Shown here one piece after another: positions 47,322-55,843 of a stretch of DNA of 64,000 nucleotides. The position numbers and the translations under genes were made by a program. Under the pieces are notes generated by a model, which was not told the DNA's origin, did no database searches, and saw nothing but the letters and a program-made list of their open reading frames with translations. The DNA comes from Kribbella pittospori (GTDB lineage Bacteria > Actinomycetota > Actinomycetes > Propionibacteriales > Kribbellaceae): assembly GCF_004331465.1 (NCBI RefSeq), contig NZ_SJKB01000025.1:27380-91379 (forward strand). Direction: 5' to 3'. Each line of letters starts with the position of its first letter. The stretch's first letter is position 1.

Positions 47322-47473
47322 CTCCCATCGATGCAGACCTCTGATTCGACGCGCGGCCGTCTGCTCCGGGACCGGTCCCGAGCGAAAATCCGACTCTGCA
47401 GCGTGTAGAAGCGGCGGGATCGCTCACAGCCAGCATGCGCTCCACAAAGTAGACTGCCGGGAAGCCGCGAGGG

Positions 47474-47493
47474 TCATCCCTCATGTGGCTAGT
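47474..47493 (-). promoter_or_regulatory. Possible stress box O (ACTAG-N8-GGGATGA)
   Basis: Minus-strand half-sites are 8 nt apart with two mismatches. A -10-like CAGTCT, identical to that of box M, follows at 17 nt instead of 19-20. It would serve the dehydrogenase gene. Less certain than the other copies. Confidence 0.4.
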
Positions 47494-47522
47494 GTCATCC
47501 CCCCACAGGTGAGGAGCAGCAG

Positions 47523-47705
47523 ATGTGGCGGCGGATCGGGACCTTGCTCGTTTCCGTCCCAGGCCTGTCAGGTGTCGTGTACCCGCCGGGGACCAGTGTC
47601 CTGATCACGGGCCGTGGGGCGAGTGTGGATGCGTTCGTCGGCACTGACTGGCTGCCATTGGCATGGTGGGAGTTCGCCGAGGGTGGATCCGAGCCAGGCC
47701 AGTGA
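47523..47705 (+). CDS. Small hypothetical protein
   Basis: This 60-residue ORF (MWRRIGTLLVSVPGLSGVVY start) has GAGGAG 5-7 nt before the ATG. It has a mildly hydrophobic N-terminal half, a glycine-rich middle and TDWLPLAWWEFAEG near the end. It has no known domain. Ribosome site and composition support it; isolation between two minus-strand genes keeps confidence moderate. Confidence 0.5.
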   Translation: MWRRIGTLLVSVPGLSGVVYPPGTSVLITGRGASVDAFVGTDWLPLAWWEFAEGGSEPGQ

Positions 47706-47840
47706 CTGCCGGGCGGTAGACCACCGGCCCCTTCGATTTGCCGCAGCAGGTAGATCTCAGGCACTGGGATTTCGTGCCTTCGCCTCTCCTGGCCGCGGGC
47801 GGTCGATCGGGGCTTAGTGAACCTGGGCTTTGAGCGGCCT

Positions 47841-48392
47841 TCACGGTTCTAGGGCGGCCAGGATATCTTTCGTCACGTCGTCGACGTCCTGGCTCGCATC
47901 GACGGTGTGCAGAAGCCCCTGACCGCGGTAGTAGTCGACCAGCGGCTTGGTTACCTCGTCGAAGACCCGGAGCCGGCGGTGGACGACGTCCTCGGTATCG
48001 TCGCTTCGGCCTTCTGCCTGCGCTCGAGCCAGGGTGCGCTCGATGAGCACGTCGCGAGGTGCATCGAGGAAGATCACCACGTCCGGCCCGGGTCCTGCTT
48101 GTTCGGCCAGGGTGGCCTGGCTCACTGAACGGGGGAAACCCTCCAGGATGTAGCCATTGCGCTGCGCGGCCGCGAGTACTTCGGGCAGGATCAGATCGAT
48201 CACGAGCCGGTCTGGGACGAGCTCGCCCCGGTCAAGGTAGGGGGCGATCTCCTTGCCCAGCGGTGTCCCGGCCGTCGCCTCGGCGCGCAGCCGGTCGCCG
48301 GCTGCGATGTGCTCCAGACCGAGACGCTGGGACAGCCGGTCGCCCTGCGTGCCTTTACCCGAGGCCGGCGCACCTATCAGCAGCACATTCAT
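47841..48392 (-). CDS. adk: Adenylate kinase (short type)
   Basis: This 183-residue NMP kinase has the P-loop GAPASGKGTQ at the N-terminus, the NMP-binding AAGDRLRAEATAGTPLGKEI and GFPRSVSQA, and the C-terminal helix with VTKPLVDYYRGQG. The LID is short, without zinc cysteines. ATP + AMP <-> 2 ADP is expected. It is probably an extra copy, since the housekeeping gene is normally with secY; that is inference. ATG 48392 is used because the frame to 48443 adds no homology. Confidence 0.87.
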   Translation of the reverse strand: MNVLLIGAPASGKGTQGDRLSQRLGLEHIAAGDRLRAEATAGTPLGKEIAPYLDRGELVPDRLVIDLILPEVLAAAQRNGYILEGFPRSVSQATLAEQAGPGPDVVIFLDAPRDVLIERTLARAQAEGRSDDTEDVVHRRLRVFDEVTKPLVDYYRGQGLLHTVDASQDVDDVTKDILAALEP

Positions 48393-48524
48393 GATCGGGC
48401 ACCACCTACTTGTGGGCGTTCCATTGCGCTCTGGGGTCAGCATACTTCGATGCCTGTTCTAGGCGGCGCCGCCAAGCAAGTGTGCCGACCCATGTGGCAG
48501 ACGGCGCTGATGCGCGCGGGTGGC

Positions 48525-48655
48525 TCAGCCTCGGCCGTTGATGTTGGACGTGACCTTGAAGTTGGCGTCGAGCTTGACTGTGATCTCGGTTCCGTCGGCC
48601 TTGGTCATGTGGACCTCGTACTTCGCACCGTCGGACTGTCGAACGTCACCCTCGA
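48525..48655 (-). pseudogene. PepSY-like protein C-terminal remnant
   Basis: The minus strand reads DGAKYEVHMTKADGTEITVK then LDANFKVTSNINGRG and a stop, typical of the end of a PepSY-domain protein. Upstream the reading is lost where the aldo/keto reductase remnant begins on the other strand. Confidence 0.5.
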
Positions 48656-48956
48656 CCAGGTACGCCGCACACACGCGCGCGGACCCGTCGCCAGTGTGTC
48701 GAACCTGTTCAGCTACAGCGACCAGAGCGACACGGCGACGCTCGACTTCTGCACGGAGCGCGGGATTCCCTACCTGGCCTTCGGACCGATCGGGTACGCC
48801 GCGAACGACACACCTCCCGCGCGAACCGGGCTGACGGCCGCGCAGACCCGTCTCGCGTGGCTCCTCGACCGCTCGCCGGTCACAGTGGCGATCCCCGGCA
48901 GCAGCAATATCGACCACCTGGAGGCCAACATCGCGGCCGCAGCCCGCAGCTCCTGA
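48630..48956 (+). pseudogene. Aldo/keto reductase C-terminal remnant
   Basis: In frame the plus strand reads VGLSNVTLDQVRRTHARGPV, then LDFCTERGIPYLAFGPIG and SPVTVAIPGSSNIDHLEANI. These are the last ~105 residues of an AKR, including the IPGSS cofactor motif. The catalytic N-terminal two-thirds are missing. It is fused head-on to the PepSY remnant, suggesting a deletion junction near 48630-48655. Confidence 0.75.
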
Positions 48957-48974
48957 GCGCCCGGCACCGGCAGG

Positions 48975-49820
48975 TCAGGAGGTTGCGTTGGCGGCCTCCC
49001 GGATCAGGTCTGCGGTGGTCTGCGGGTGACTGATCATTGCGACGTGGGACGAGGTGCGCACCTCGACGACCTTGCGGAAGTTTGCACGGCTGTACATCCA
49101 GCGCTCGCATGCGGGCGGGATCGCCTTGTCCCGGCCGGCGACCAGTCCCCATGACGGGATGCTTCGCCATGCGGCCGCCTGAGTCGGATAGATGAAGGAG
49201 TCCGCGTCGAATGGCCGCTGGGTTGCCTGCATGATTCGGAAGGTGTCGGTGGGCACGTCGGCGGCGAAGGCCGCTTGGCCGTCCGTGCTCAGGTAGAGGT
49301 CGATCCCGGTGGTGCCGTCGGGCTTCGTGTAGGGAACCCCCACGCTCACAGGCTCGATGAGGCTCCCTGGGAACTTGTTGATCAGCTCTCCTTGCGTCTC
49401 GCCTACGTCGGGCGCGAACGCGGCGATGTAGACCAGCGCCTTGACGTTGGTCTTTCCGGCTGCGGCGTTCGTGATGACGGTTCCGCCCATGGAGTGTGCG
49501 ACCAGCACGACCGGCCCGGTGATCGAGTCCAGCAGACTCCCGATGTACGGCGCATCGGTGGGGATGCCCCGCAGCGGGTTCGACCCCGCGATCGTAGTGA
49601 AGCCGTCGCGCTGCAACTTCTGGATGACTGCGTTCCAGCACGACGAGTCGGCGTACCCGCCGTGGACCAACACGATGGTCGGCTTGACCTTCGGCTTGGC
49701 GGCCTGAGCTGTGGCAGCGGGCGCCGCGTTCGCTCCGAGTGGACTGGCTATCAGCGCAGCCGACCCAGCCGCGGCCGCACCGGCCGCCAGCACCTGGCGG
49801 CGAGTGACGTTGGTACCCAT
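48975..49820 (-). CDS. Alpha/beta hydrolase with Tat signal peptide
   Basis: This is a 281-residue exported hydrolase. The N-terminus has a twin-arginine signal (NVTRRQVLAAG, then an Ala-rich core to ~residue 33). The alpha/beta core shows VLVHGGYADSSCW, the nucleophile elbow AHSMGG (~residue 128) and a late histidine in SSHVAMISHP. It resembles the cytosolic hydrolases at 49854 and 59692 and the salicylate-esterase-like group. The substrate is unknown. Confidence 0.85.
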   Translation of the reverse strand: MGTNVTRRQVLAAGAAAAGSAALIASPLGANAAPAATAQAAKPKVKPTIVLVHGGYADSSCWNAVIQKLQRDGFTTIAGSNPLRGIPTDAPYIGSLLDSITGPVVLVAHSMGGTVITNAAAGKTNVKALVYIAAFAPDVGETQGELINKFPGSLIEPVSVGVPYTKPDGTTGIDLYLSTDGQAAFAADVPTDTFRIMQATQRPFDADSFIYPTQAAAWRSIPSWGLVAGRDKAIPPACERWMYSRANFRKVVEVRTSSHVAMISHPQTTADLIREAANATS

Positions 49821-49853
49821 GGTGAACTCCTGCCTCTTGCGGGGATGCGTGCG

Positions 49854-50549
49854 TCAGCCGAGGGACTGGACGGCGGTGTGGATGAGGTCGGCGACGGCTT
49901 GGGGTTGGGAGACGTAGACGGAGTGGCTGCCGGAGACCTCGCGGACGGTCGCGCCGGCGCGCTCGGCCATCTGACGCTGGGCCGGCGGCGGGATCATCCG
50001 GTCGTCGGCGGCGACCAGGTACCAGCTCGGCTTGGTCCGCCAGCCGGGTTCGGTCACCGAGCCGGCGAGGGCGTCGACGCCCCAGGGGATCTGGGAGTCG
50101 GCCATGAACGCGGCTTCGTCGACGGGCAGGTCGCCGGCGAAGGAGTCGTGGAACTTGTCCCGGTCCAGGAACAGGTAGCCGTCGCGCGGCGGCAGGATCG
50201 GCGGCACTGGCGCACCCGCGGGCGGGTCGGCGATCAGCGTGTTCACCGACTCACCCTTGTCCGGCGCGAATGCCGCGATGTAGACGAGTCCGGCGACGCG
50301 GTCGTCGCTGCCGGTCTCGGTGATGACGGCACCGCCGTACGAGTGGCCGACGAGGATCGCGGGGCCGTCGACCTCGTCGAGGACCTGCTTGGTCGCGGTC
50401 ACGTCGCCTTCGAGCGACACCGTCGGGTTCTGCACGATGAGGACCCGGTGCCCTTGCGCGCGGAGCCGGTCGTAGACGCCTCGCCAGCCGGAGCCGTCGA
50501 CGAATCCGCCGTGGATGAGCAGTACGGCGGGTTGGGTGGTTGCGTTCAT
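49854..50549 (-). CDS. Alpha/beta hydrolase
   Basis: 231 residues, cytosolic. LLIHGGFVDGSGW begins the fold, the nucleophile elbow is GHSYGG (~residue 71), an acidic residue lies in VAADDRMIPP, and the histidine is in SGSHSVYVSQP. ATG 50549 (MNATTQP) has AGGAGG 7 nt upstream; the longer frame is rejected. It is transcribed divergently from the LAL regulator, which may control it. Confidence 0.87.
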   Translation of the reverse strand: MNATTQPAVLLIHGGFVDGSGWRGVYDRLRAQGHRVLIVQNPTVSLEGDVTATKQVLDEVDGPAILVGHSYGGAVITETGSDDRVAGLVYIAAFAPDKGESVNTLIADPPAGAPVPPILPPRDGYLFLDRDKFHDSFAGDLPVDEAAFMADSQIPWGVDALAGSVTEPGWRTKPSWYLVAADDRMIPPPAQRQMAERAGATVREVSGSHSVYVSQPQAVADLIHTAVQSLG

Positions 50550-50615
50550 GGCGTGCCTCCTGGGGTTTGGGCTGATGTCTGGTGACGCTAGGGGTTGGAC
50601 TGCTCTCACGGCATG

Positions 50616-50627
50616 AGGGAAAACCCT
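50616..50627. promoter_or_regulatory. AGGG-AAAA-CCCT inverted repeat between divergent genes
   Basis: A short perfect inverted repeat in the region between the hydrolase and the LAL gene, suitable as a LuxR-type operator. Short, so chance occurrence is possible. Confidence 0.3.
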
Positions 50628-50667
50628 TGGCAAGGTGCGGCCCCGACCCTCGATCTGGGGGTGTGGG

Positions 50668-53460
50668 GTGCCGGATGATGACCTGATGGATGAGGGGACG
50701 GCGGCCGCCTACGGCCTGTTCGGCCGTGAGGACGCTGTGCGATTGGTCCGAGATGTGCTGGACCGGGGCGGCAGCGCGGTCGCGATCGCGGAGCCTGGTC
50801 TTGGCAAGAGCAGCCTGCTGAAAGTGGCGAATCAGCTGGCTCAGCGGCGGGGACGGCGGGTGCTGTCGGTCATGCCGACCCAGTTCGACCGTGGTCTGCC
50901 GTTCGCGGGGTTGGCCGAGCTGGTGAATCAATGCGCGGAGGGAGTCGAAGACCGGCTGCCGGGCCCGCAGCGGCGTGCACTGGCGGTGGCTCTGCAGCGA
51001 GCCGAGCCCGATGAGCGCGGGGTCGATGCCTTGGCCGTGCCGCTGGCGGTTCGGACTCTTCTCACGCAGCTCGGTGAGGCCGAGCCCGTCACGCTGATCG
51101 TCGATGATCTGCAGTGGCTGGATCAGGCCAGCGTCGGCAGTCTCGCGTTCGCGTTACGCAACGTCGACCCGCGGCGCATCAGTGTCGTCGTCGCATCGAG
51201 GCCCGATCCGGACGCGGGTGCGGATCTGATTCGGGTGCTGGCCGAGCCGCGCCAGGAGCTCGTTCTGGCGCCCTTGCCGGATTGGGCGATTGGGCAACTA
51301 CTGCGTCTACGGCTTGGGCGGCGGTGGACCCCGCCGATGAGCGCCGGGGTGGCCCGCGCCAGTGGCGGGAATCCGTTCCTGGCGCTGATGATCGCGCAGG
51401 CGATGCAATCCGACCTGTCGAAGTGGCGCTGGGGTGCCCAGCAGGGCAGCGATCCGATCTTCCCCATTCCACCGAGCCTGGCAGGCCTGCTGGCCGAGAA
51501 GGTTTCGCTGCTGCCGGAGGACGCTCGCGAGGTGCTGTTGCTGGTGTCCGCGGCCGGGCGGCTCACGGTCGCCCAGTTGCAACGGATCGTCGAGGAAGCC
51601 CGGCTGCGGTCGGCCCTCGAGGCGGCGAGCGACTGGGACGTGGCGACGGTCGGCGCGGGGGCGGTGGTCGCGTTCACCCACCCGCTGCTGGCGTCGGCGA
51701 TGTACGACGGCGCCGCGCCAGAGGATCGGCGTCGTACCCACAGAGTTCTCGCCGAGAAGCTCGAAGATCCGGTCGAGCGGGCACGGCATCGTTCGAAGTC
51801 GATCACGGCCCCTGACGAGATGGTCGCCGCTGAACTCGAACGCGCGGCCGAGATCTCGCGCGGCCGCGGTGCCCAGCAGTTGGCGGGGGAGCTGCTGGAA
51901 GCGGCTGCGCTGGCCACTCCGACCGATATCGAGACCACCGAGAGTTTGCGGCGCTGGCTCCTGGCCGTGGACATCTATCTCGGTGCCGGCGATGCGTTGG
52001 CGGCGCGGGCGGCATTGGAGAAGAGCTCGGCTCTGGCAGGTTCTCCGGCGCAGCACGCGCAGGTGCTGCTGAGGCAGGGGCGGTTGGCTGATGACTTGCG
52101 GGATGCACGGCCCCGCGCCGAGGACGCGTTCAGACTCGCATCGGCAGGCAGCGAGGCCAGGGCAGAGATCCTGCAAGAACTCAGCGAGTACCACCGGATG
52201 GAGGGCCACGGCAGGCTCGCGCTGAGACTGACCCAGATGGCGGTCGCCGAAGCGGTCGCGCTCCAGCGTCCGGACATTCAACTCGTGGCCCTGAACCAAC
52301 GGCAGAACCTCGAGCGCCTCTGGGGATTGGATCGACCGGATGAGACGTTGCGCGAGATCGAGGAGCTGGTGGAGGGCTCGGCGCTCGAGCTGTCTGCCGC
52401 GGAATGGGCGTGGGCCCGTGGCTTCCACGCATCCTGGGACGACGAGTCGGCCGAGCGATACACCCGCGACGGCATCGTACGGACCATCGAGGTCGGCAGG
52501 TACGGCGATCTGTCCGGCCTCTACATCTGTTTGATCCTGAACCTCATCCGGGGCTCGAAGGTGCGCGAAGCCCGAGCGGCTCTCGATGAAGCGGACCGGT
52601 CGGGGGCGTGGGCGAACGGTCGCGGTCTGCAGGAGAACATGGCCCGGATCCTGATCCACGAGTACGCGGGCGACCTGGACGAGGCTCGCGCGTTGGCATT
52701 GGGCGCGGCGGCGCGGTCGAGAGCCAGCGGGCTCACGTACTGGCTGGCCGGCTTCCTGGCGCAGGTGGGATTCGTGGAGACCTCGGCGCGAAACTGGCAG
52801 GCGGCGCTCGAACCACTACGTGAACTCGCGCAGATCTTCGCCAGTACCAAGATGGTCGACCTGGAGCAGTTGTTGTGGCCGGTCGACTACGCCGACGCTG
52901 CACTCCAGGTCGGTGCCCTGGACGAGATCGAGACAGCGGTCTCGCTGCTACGGCGCCAAGGCACAGCCGGCAGGTCTGAGGCCCACGTCGCAGCCGACCG
53001 CTGCCAGGCCCTGCTCATGGCCGCACGCGGTGACGTGGACGGAGCCTTGGCCGAGCTTCGCCGGATCGTCGATCTGAAGGGATCCGAATGCCCCTTCGAA
53101 GCCGGCCGATCGCGGCTTGCCCTCGGGCAGGTCTACCGTCGCGCCGGGTACAAAGGGATGGCCGTCGAGACGCTCAACGCGGCCGCGGCGGTGTTCGAGG
53201 AGTTGGGCATTCCGCGCTGGGCCGAACGAGCCCGCGACGAAGCGAGCCGCAGCGGGCTCCACCCCACCACGAGCGCGCTCACCGAAACCGAACGCCGGGT
53301 CGCCGAGCTGGTCGGCGCCGGCCGCTCCAACCAGGAAGCCGCCGCCGAACTCTTCCTGTCGGTGAAGACGGTCGAAGCCAACCTGACCCGCGTTTATCGC
53401 AAACTTTCCGTCCGCTCCCGAACAGAACTCGCGAACCATCTGAACAAAGAACTCCTGTGA
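50668..53460 (+). CDS. Large LuxR-family ATPase regulator (LAL)
   Basis: ~930 residues: an N-terminal STAND/AAA ATPase with P-loop EPGLGKSS (~residue 48) and Walker B LIVDDLQWLD, a long helical TPR-like sensor (~330-850), and a C-terminal LuxR HTH (LTETERRVAELVGAGRSNQE, VKTVEANLTRVYRKL). LAL proteins bind a ligand and ATP before activating transcription. GTG 50668 follows GGGGGTGTGG; ATG 50686 is an alternative. Target genes probably include the divergent hydrolase. Confidence 0.9.
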   Translation: MPDDDLMDEGTAAAYGLFGREDAVRLVRDVLDRGGSAVAIAEPGLGKSSLLKVANQLAQRRGRRVLSVMPTQFDRGLPFAGLAELVNQCAEGVEDRLPGPQRRALAVALQRAEPDERGVDALAVPLAVRTLLTQLGEAEPVTLIVDDLQWLDQASVGSLAFALRNVDPRRISVVVASRPDPDAGADLIRVLAEPRQELVLAPLPDWAIGQLLRLRLGRRWTPPMSAGVARASGGNPFLALMIAQAMQSDLSKWRWGAQQGSDPIFPIPPSLAGLLAEKVSLLPEDAREVLLLVSAAGRLTVAQLQRIVEEARLRSALEAASDWDVATVGAGAVVAFTHPLLASAMYDGAAPEDRRRTHRVLAEKLEDPVERARHRSKSITAPDEMVAAELERAAEISRGRGAQQLAGELLEAAALATPTDIETTESLRRWLLAVDIYLGAGDALAARAALEKSSALAGSPAQHAQVLLRQGRLADDLRDARPRAEDAFRLASAGSEARAEILQELSEYHRMEGHGRLALRLTQMAVAEAVALQRPDIQLVALNQRQNLERLWGLDRPDETLREIEELVEGSALELSAAEWAWARGFHASWDDESAERYTRDGIVRTIEVGRYGDLSGLYICLILNLIRGSKVREARAALDEADRSGAWANGRGLQENMARILIHEYAGDLDEARALALGAAARSRASGLTYWLAGFLAQVGFVETSARNWQAALEPLRELAQIFASTKMVDLEQLLWPVDYADAALQVGALDEIETAVSLLRRQGTAGRSEAHVAADRCQALLMAARGDVDGALAELRRIVDLKGSECPFEAGRSRLALGQVYRRAGYKGMAVETLNAAAAVFEELGIPRWAERARDEASRSGLHPTTSALTETERRVAELVGAGRSNQEAAAELFLSVKTVEANLTRVYRKLSVRSRTELANHLNKELL

Positions 53461-53463
53461 CTT

Positions 53464-53483
53464 GATACCTGCTAGCAGGTATC
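53464..53483. promoter_or_regulatory. Perfect 20-bp palindrome
   Basis: GATACCTGCT and AGCAGGTATC form a loop-free perfect palindrome, 3 nt after the LAL stop and ~70 nt before the next LuxR gene. Without a loop it is better suited to a dimeric operator than a terminator. Confidence 0.5.
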
Positions 53484-53555
53484 CACGGTGGGGGTCAGCT
53501 GTAGATCTGTGATGGGCCATGAACCGATCGCTTCCATTCGTTCGTGTTCGGAGTG

Positions 53556-54575
53556 ATGCTCACAACGACGTATGCCGCAGCCCGGGAGACGTTGCGAAGG
53601 CTTGGCCGGAGCAGTCTCGATCCGCAGAGTTATTTGGATGAGGTATCGGCGCTGGTACGCCGTACGGTTCCGCATGATGTCTCCGGGTGGATGACGCTGG
53701 ATCCGGACACGTTGCTGTCGAGTGGCACGCTGGTGGCGCAGAAGTCGCCGGAGCTCGATCGCGCCTTATGGCGCAGTGAGTTGGAGCCTGACGGCGATGT
53801 GCACAAGCTGGCTGAGCTGTCGGTGCACCCGTCGCCGGTCGTGGCGCTGCATGAGCTCGATGATGCGACCGTGGCAGAAAGCCCACGCATTCAGGGGGTC
53901 CTTCGCCCGGCCGGGATCGGCGACGGGCTGCGGACGGTACTGCGCGTCGGTGGTTCCACCTGGGGCCACGGCGCGATCTACCGCGAGGCCGGCGCCCGCG
54001 ACTTCGACCGTGCCGAACAGGAGTTCCTTGCGGCGATCGCCGAGGATATCGGTGAGGGGCTGCGGCGCAGCCTGTGTCAGCGGCCGGAGCCCGGCCTCTC
54101 GATGGTCGTGCCGAGTGTGCTGGCCTTCGATCTCCAGGGCCGGCAGGTCTCGGCGACCGCAGAGGCGAGCAGGCTGATGACGCTGATGCCGGGTGACGCC
54201 ACCTCGACCCTGTACGCCGTGGCCGTCGGGGCCGGACTCCGCGAGAGCGCATCGGCCCGCGTGCGCCTGGCCGATGGTCGCTGGCTGCTGGTCCACGGCG
54301 GGCGCATGCACGGCGGTCCGGACGAGCCTGCGCGGGTGACGGTCACACTGCTCCAGGCCCCTCGGCCCGATCTCACCTCGCTGCTGCTGCGCCTGCACAC
54401 CCTCAGCGCTCGTCAGCGCGAGGTGGCCGGCCTACTGATCAGCGGCCTCCGGACGGCCGAGATCGCGGCGCATCTCCACATCGCGCAGACCACTCTCCAC
54501 GACCACGTCAAGGCGATCTTCGTCAAGTTCGGCGTTCAGGGCCGCGCCGAGCTGATGGCCATCCTCTCGGACTGA
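53556..54575 (+). CDS. LuxR-type regulator with GAF-like sensor region
   Basis: 339 residues. The N-terminal ~200 residues resemble a GAF-like sensor (VSGWMTLDPDTLL, WGHGAIYREAGARDFDRAE). A middle PAS-like part follows, then a C-terminal LuxR HTH (LSARQREVAGLLISGLRTAE, TLHDHVKAIFVKFGV). ATG 53556 follows GGAG; GTG 53544 is an alternative. A palindrome upstream may be its operator. Confidence 0.82.
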   Translation: MLTTTYAAARETLRRLGRSSLDPQSYLDEVSALVRRTVPHDVSGWMTLDPDTLLSSGTLVAQKSPELDRALWRSELEPDGDVHKLAELSVHPSPVVALHELDDATVAESPRIQGVLRPAGIGDGLRTVLRVGGSTWGHGAIYREAGARDFDRAEQEFLAAIAEDIGEGLRRSLCQRPEPGLSMVVPSVLAFDLQGRQVSATAEASRLMTLMPGDATSTLYAVAVGAGLRESASARVRLADGRWLLVHGGRMHGGPDEPARVTVTLLQAPRPDLTSLLLRLHTLSARQREVAGLLISGLRTAEIAAHLHIAQTTLHDHVKAIFVKFGVQGRAELMAILSD

Positions 54576-54594
54576 TTCCCCTAGCTGGGGGATT
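54575..54594. promoter_or_regulatory. Imperfect TCCCC-N5-GGGGGA dyad
   Basis: ATTCCCC and GGGGGAT surround TAGCT directly after the LuxR stop. It could be an operator for the following secreted-protein gene or a weak terminator. Confidence 0.3.
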
Positions 54595-54601
54595 CTGCCG
54601 C

Positions 54602-54637
54602 CCGGCGTGTTGATTGAGAGTTGAATCAACACGCCGG
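54602..54637. terminator. Perfect 14-bp stem hairpin
   Basis: Arms CCGGCGTGTTGATT and AATCAACACGCCGG flank an 8-nt loop (GAGAGTTG). It lies between the LuxR gene and the secreted-protein gene. A terminator is likely, though there is no T run. Confidence 0.6.
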
Positions 54638-54679
54638 CTCATCCGATCGGCCGGCAGATCCGAAGGAGAAGACAGCTCC

Positions 54680-55783
54680 ATGATCGCAAAGCGTCTCCCC
54701 GCGCTGGCCGCGGCCGCCGTGACCTCGGCCACGCTGGTCGCAGCCGGAACCGCCGTCGCCGCGCCCGCCCGTCACCCGTACGAACCTGCGCAGCAGCGGC
54801 ACGGCGTCACCCAGACCAACCTCGTATCGGACGTGCCAGGAATGGCACAGATCACCGACCCGAACCTGGCGAACGCCTGGGGAATGTCTCACGGTCCTGA
54901 CACCCCGGTGTGGGTGTCCGACACCGACACCGGCGTCTCGACGCTGTACACCGGCGCCGTCAACGGCAGCCCGGTCGCGACCGCCCCCGCGGGCAAGCAG
55001 TTGGTGGTCAAGATTCCCGGTGGCCTGGTCACCGGCCAGACCTTCAACAGTGCGTCGTCCGGTTTCGTCGTACCCGGCACCAACGCGCCGGCCAACTTCG
55101 TGTTCGCCACAATCGGCGGGACGATCGCCGCCTGGAACGGCGCGGCCGGCACCCAGGCGGTCACTGTCGCCACCACGCCCGGTGCGATCTACACCGGCCT
55201 CACCGAGGTGCAGAGCAAGTTCGGTCCACTGTTGCTGGCGGCAAACTTCCACAACAACAGCATCGACGTCTTCGACTCGTCGTTCCACAAGATCAACGCG
55301 CGCGGCATGTTCCGTGACCGGTCCCTGCCGCGCGGCTTCGCGCCTTTCAACGTGCAGGTTCTCGGGAACTCCGTCTACGTCGCGTACGCCAAGCAGGACG
55401 CCGACAAGGGCGACACCGCGGACGGCGCCGGGCGCGGCTTCGTCGACCGCTTCACGACCATCGGTACACACCCGCAGCGGGTCGTCTCCCGCGGAGCGCT
55501 GAACTCGCCGTGGGGACTGGACATCGCGCCGGCGAAGTTCGGCCGGTTCTCCAACGACCTCCTGGTCGGCAACTTCGGTGACGGCACGATCCACGCCTAC
55601 AACCCGCACACCGGCCGGTTCCTGGGCACCCTCACCGACACCAAGGGTCACGTGATCAAGATCGAGCGCCTGTGGAGTCTCCTCAACGGCGACGCCGTAG
55701 CCGGCGGTCCGAACGCGGTCTGGTTCAGCGCCGGCCCCGACGCCGAGATGCACGGCCTCCTGGGCACCCTGACCGCCCGCTGA
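54680..55783 (+). CDS. Secreted TIGR03118-family beta-propeller-like protein
   Basis: A 367-residue exported protein with a Sec signal (MIAKRLPALAAAAVTSATL start, cleavage near AVAAPA). The mature part has repeated TIGR03118-type strands: LVSDVPGMAQITDPNLANAW, GMSHGPDTPVWVSD, LANFHNNSIDVFD-like (LLAANFHNNSIDVFD) and SPWGLDIAPAKFG. The family is uncharacterised. AAGGAG lies before ATG 54680. It is followed by a strong hairpin and the GMC oxidoreductase. Confidence 0.82.
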   Translation: MIAKRLPALAAAAVTSATLVAAGTAVAAPARHPYEPAQQRHGVTQTNLVSDVPGMAQITDPNLANAWGMSHGPDTPVWVSDTDTGVSTLYTGAVNGSPVATAPAGKQLVVKIPGGLVTGQTFNSASSGFVVPGTNAPANFVFATIGGTIAAWNGAAGTQAVTVATTPGAIYTGLTEVQSKFGPLLLAANFHNNSIDVFDSSFHKINARGMFRDRSLPRGFAPFNVQVLGNSVYVAYAKQDADKGDTADGAGRGFVDRFTTIGTHPQRVVSRGALNSPWGLDIAPAKFGRFSNDLLVGNFGDGTIHAYNPHTGRFLGTLTDTKGHVIKIERLWSLLNGDAVAGGPNAVWFSAGPDAEMHGLLGTLTAR

Positions 55784-55793
55784 CAAAGGCAGT

Positions 55794-55826
55794 TGGTTCC
55801 GGCGGTGACCTCCACCGCCGGAACCA
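55794..55826. terminator. Perfect 14-bp stem hairpin with 5-nt loop
   Basis: TGGTTCCGGCGGTG and CACCGCCGGAACCA flank ACCTC. It sits 11 nt after the secreted-protein stop and ~18 nt before the GMC gene, and probably terminates or attenuates between the two genes. Confidence 0.65.
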
Positions 55827-55843
55827 CTCCAGGAGGAATCGAA

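Noticed and set aside
49832..49851. Sequence resembling the stress box (CCTGC-N8-GGGATGC) between the two hydrolase genes
   Set aside because: Half-site mismatched and pointing away from both neighbouring genes; likely chance.
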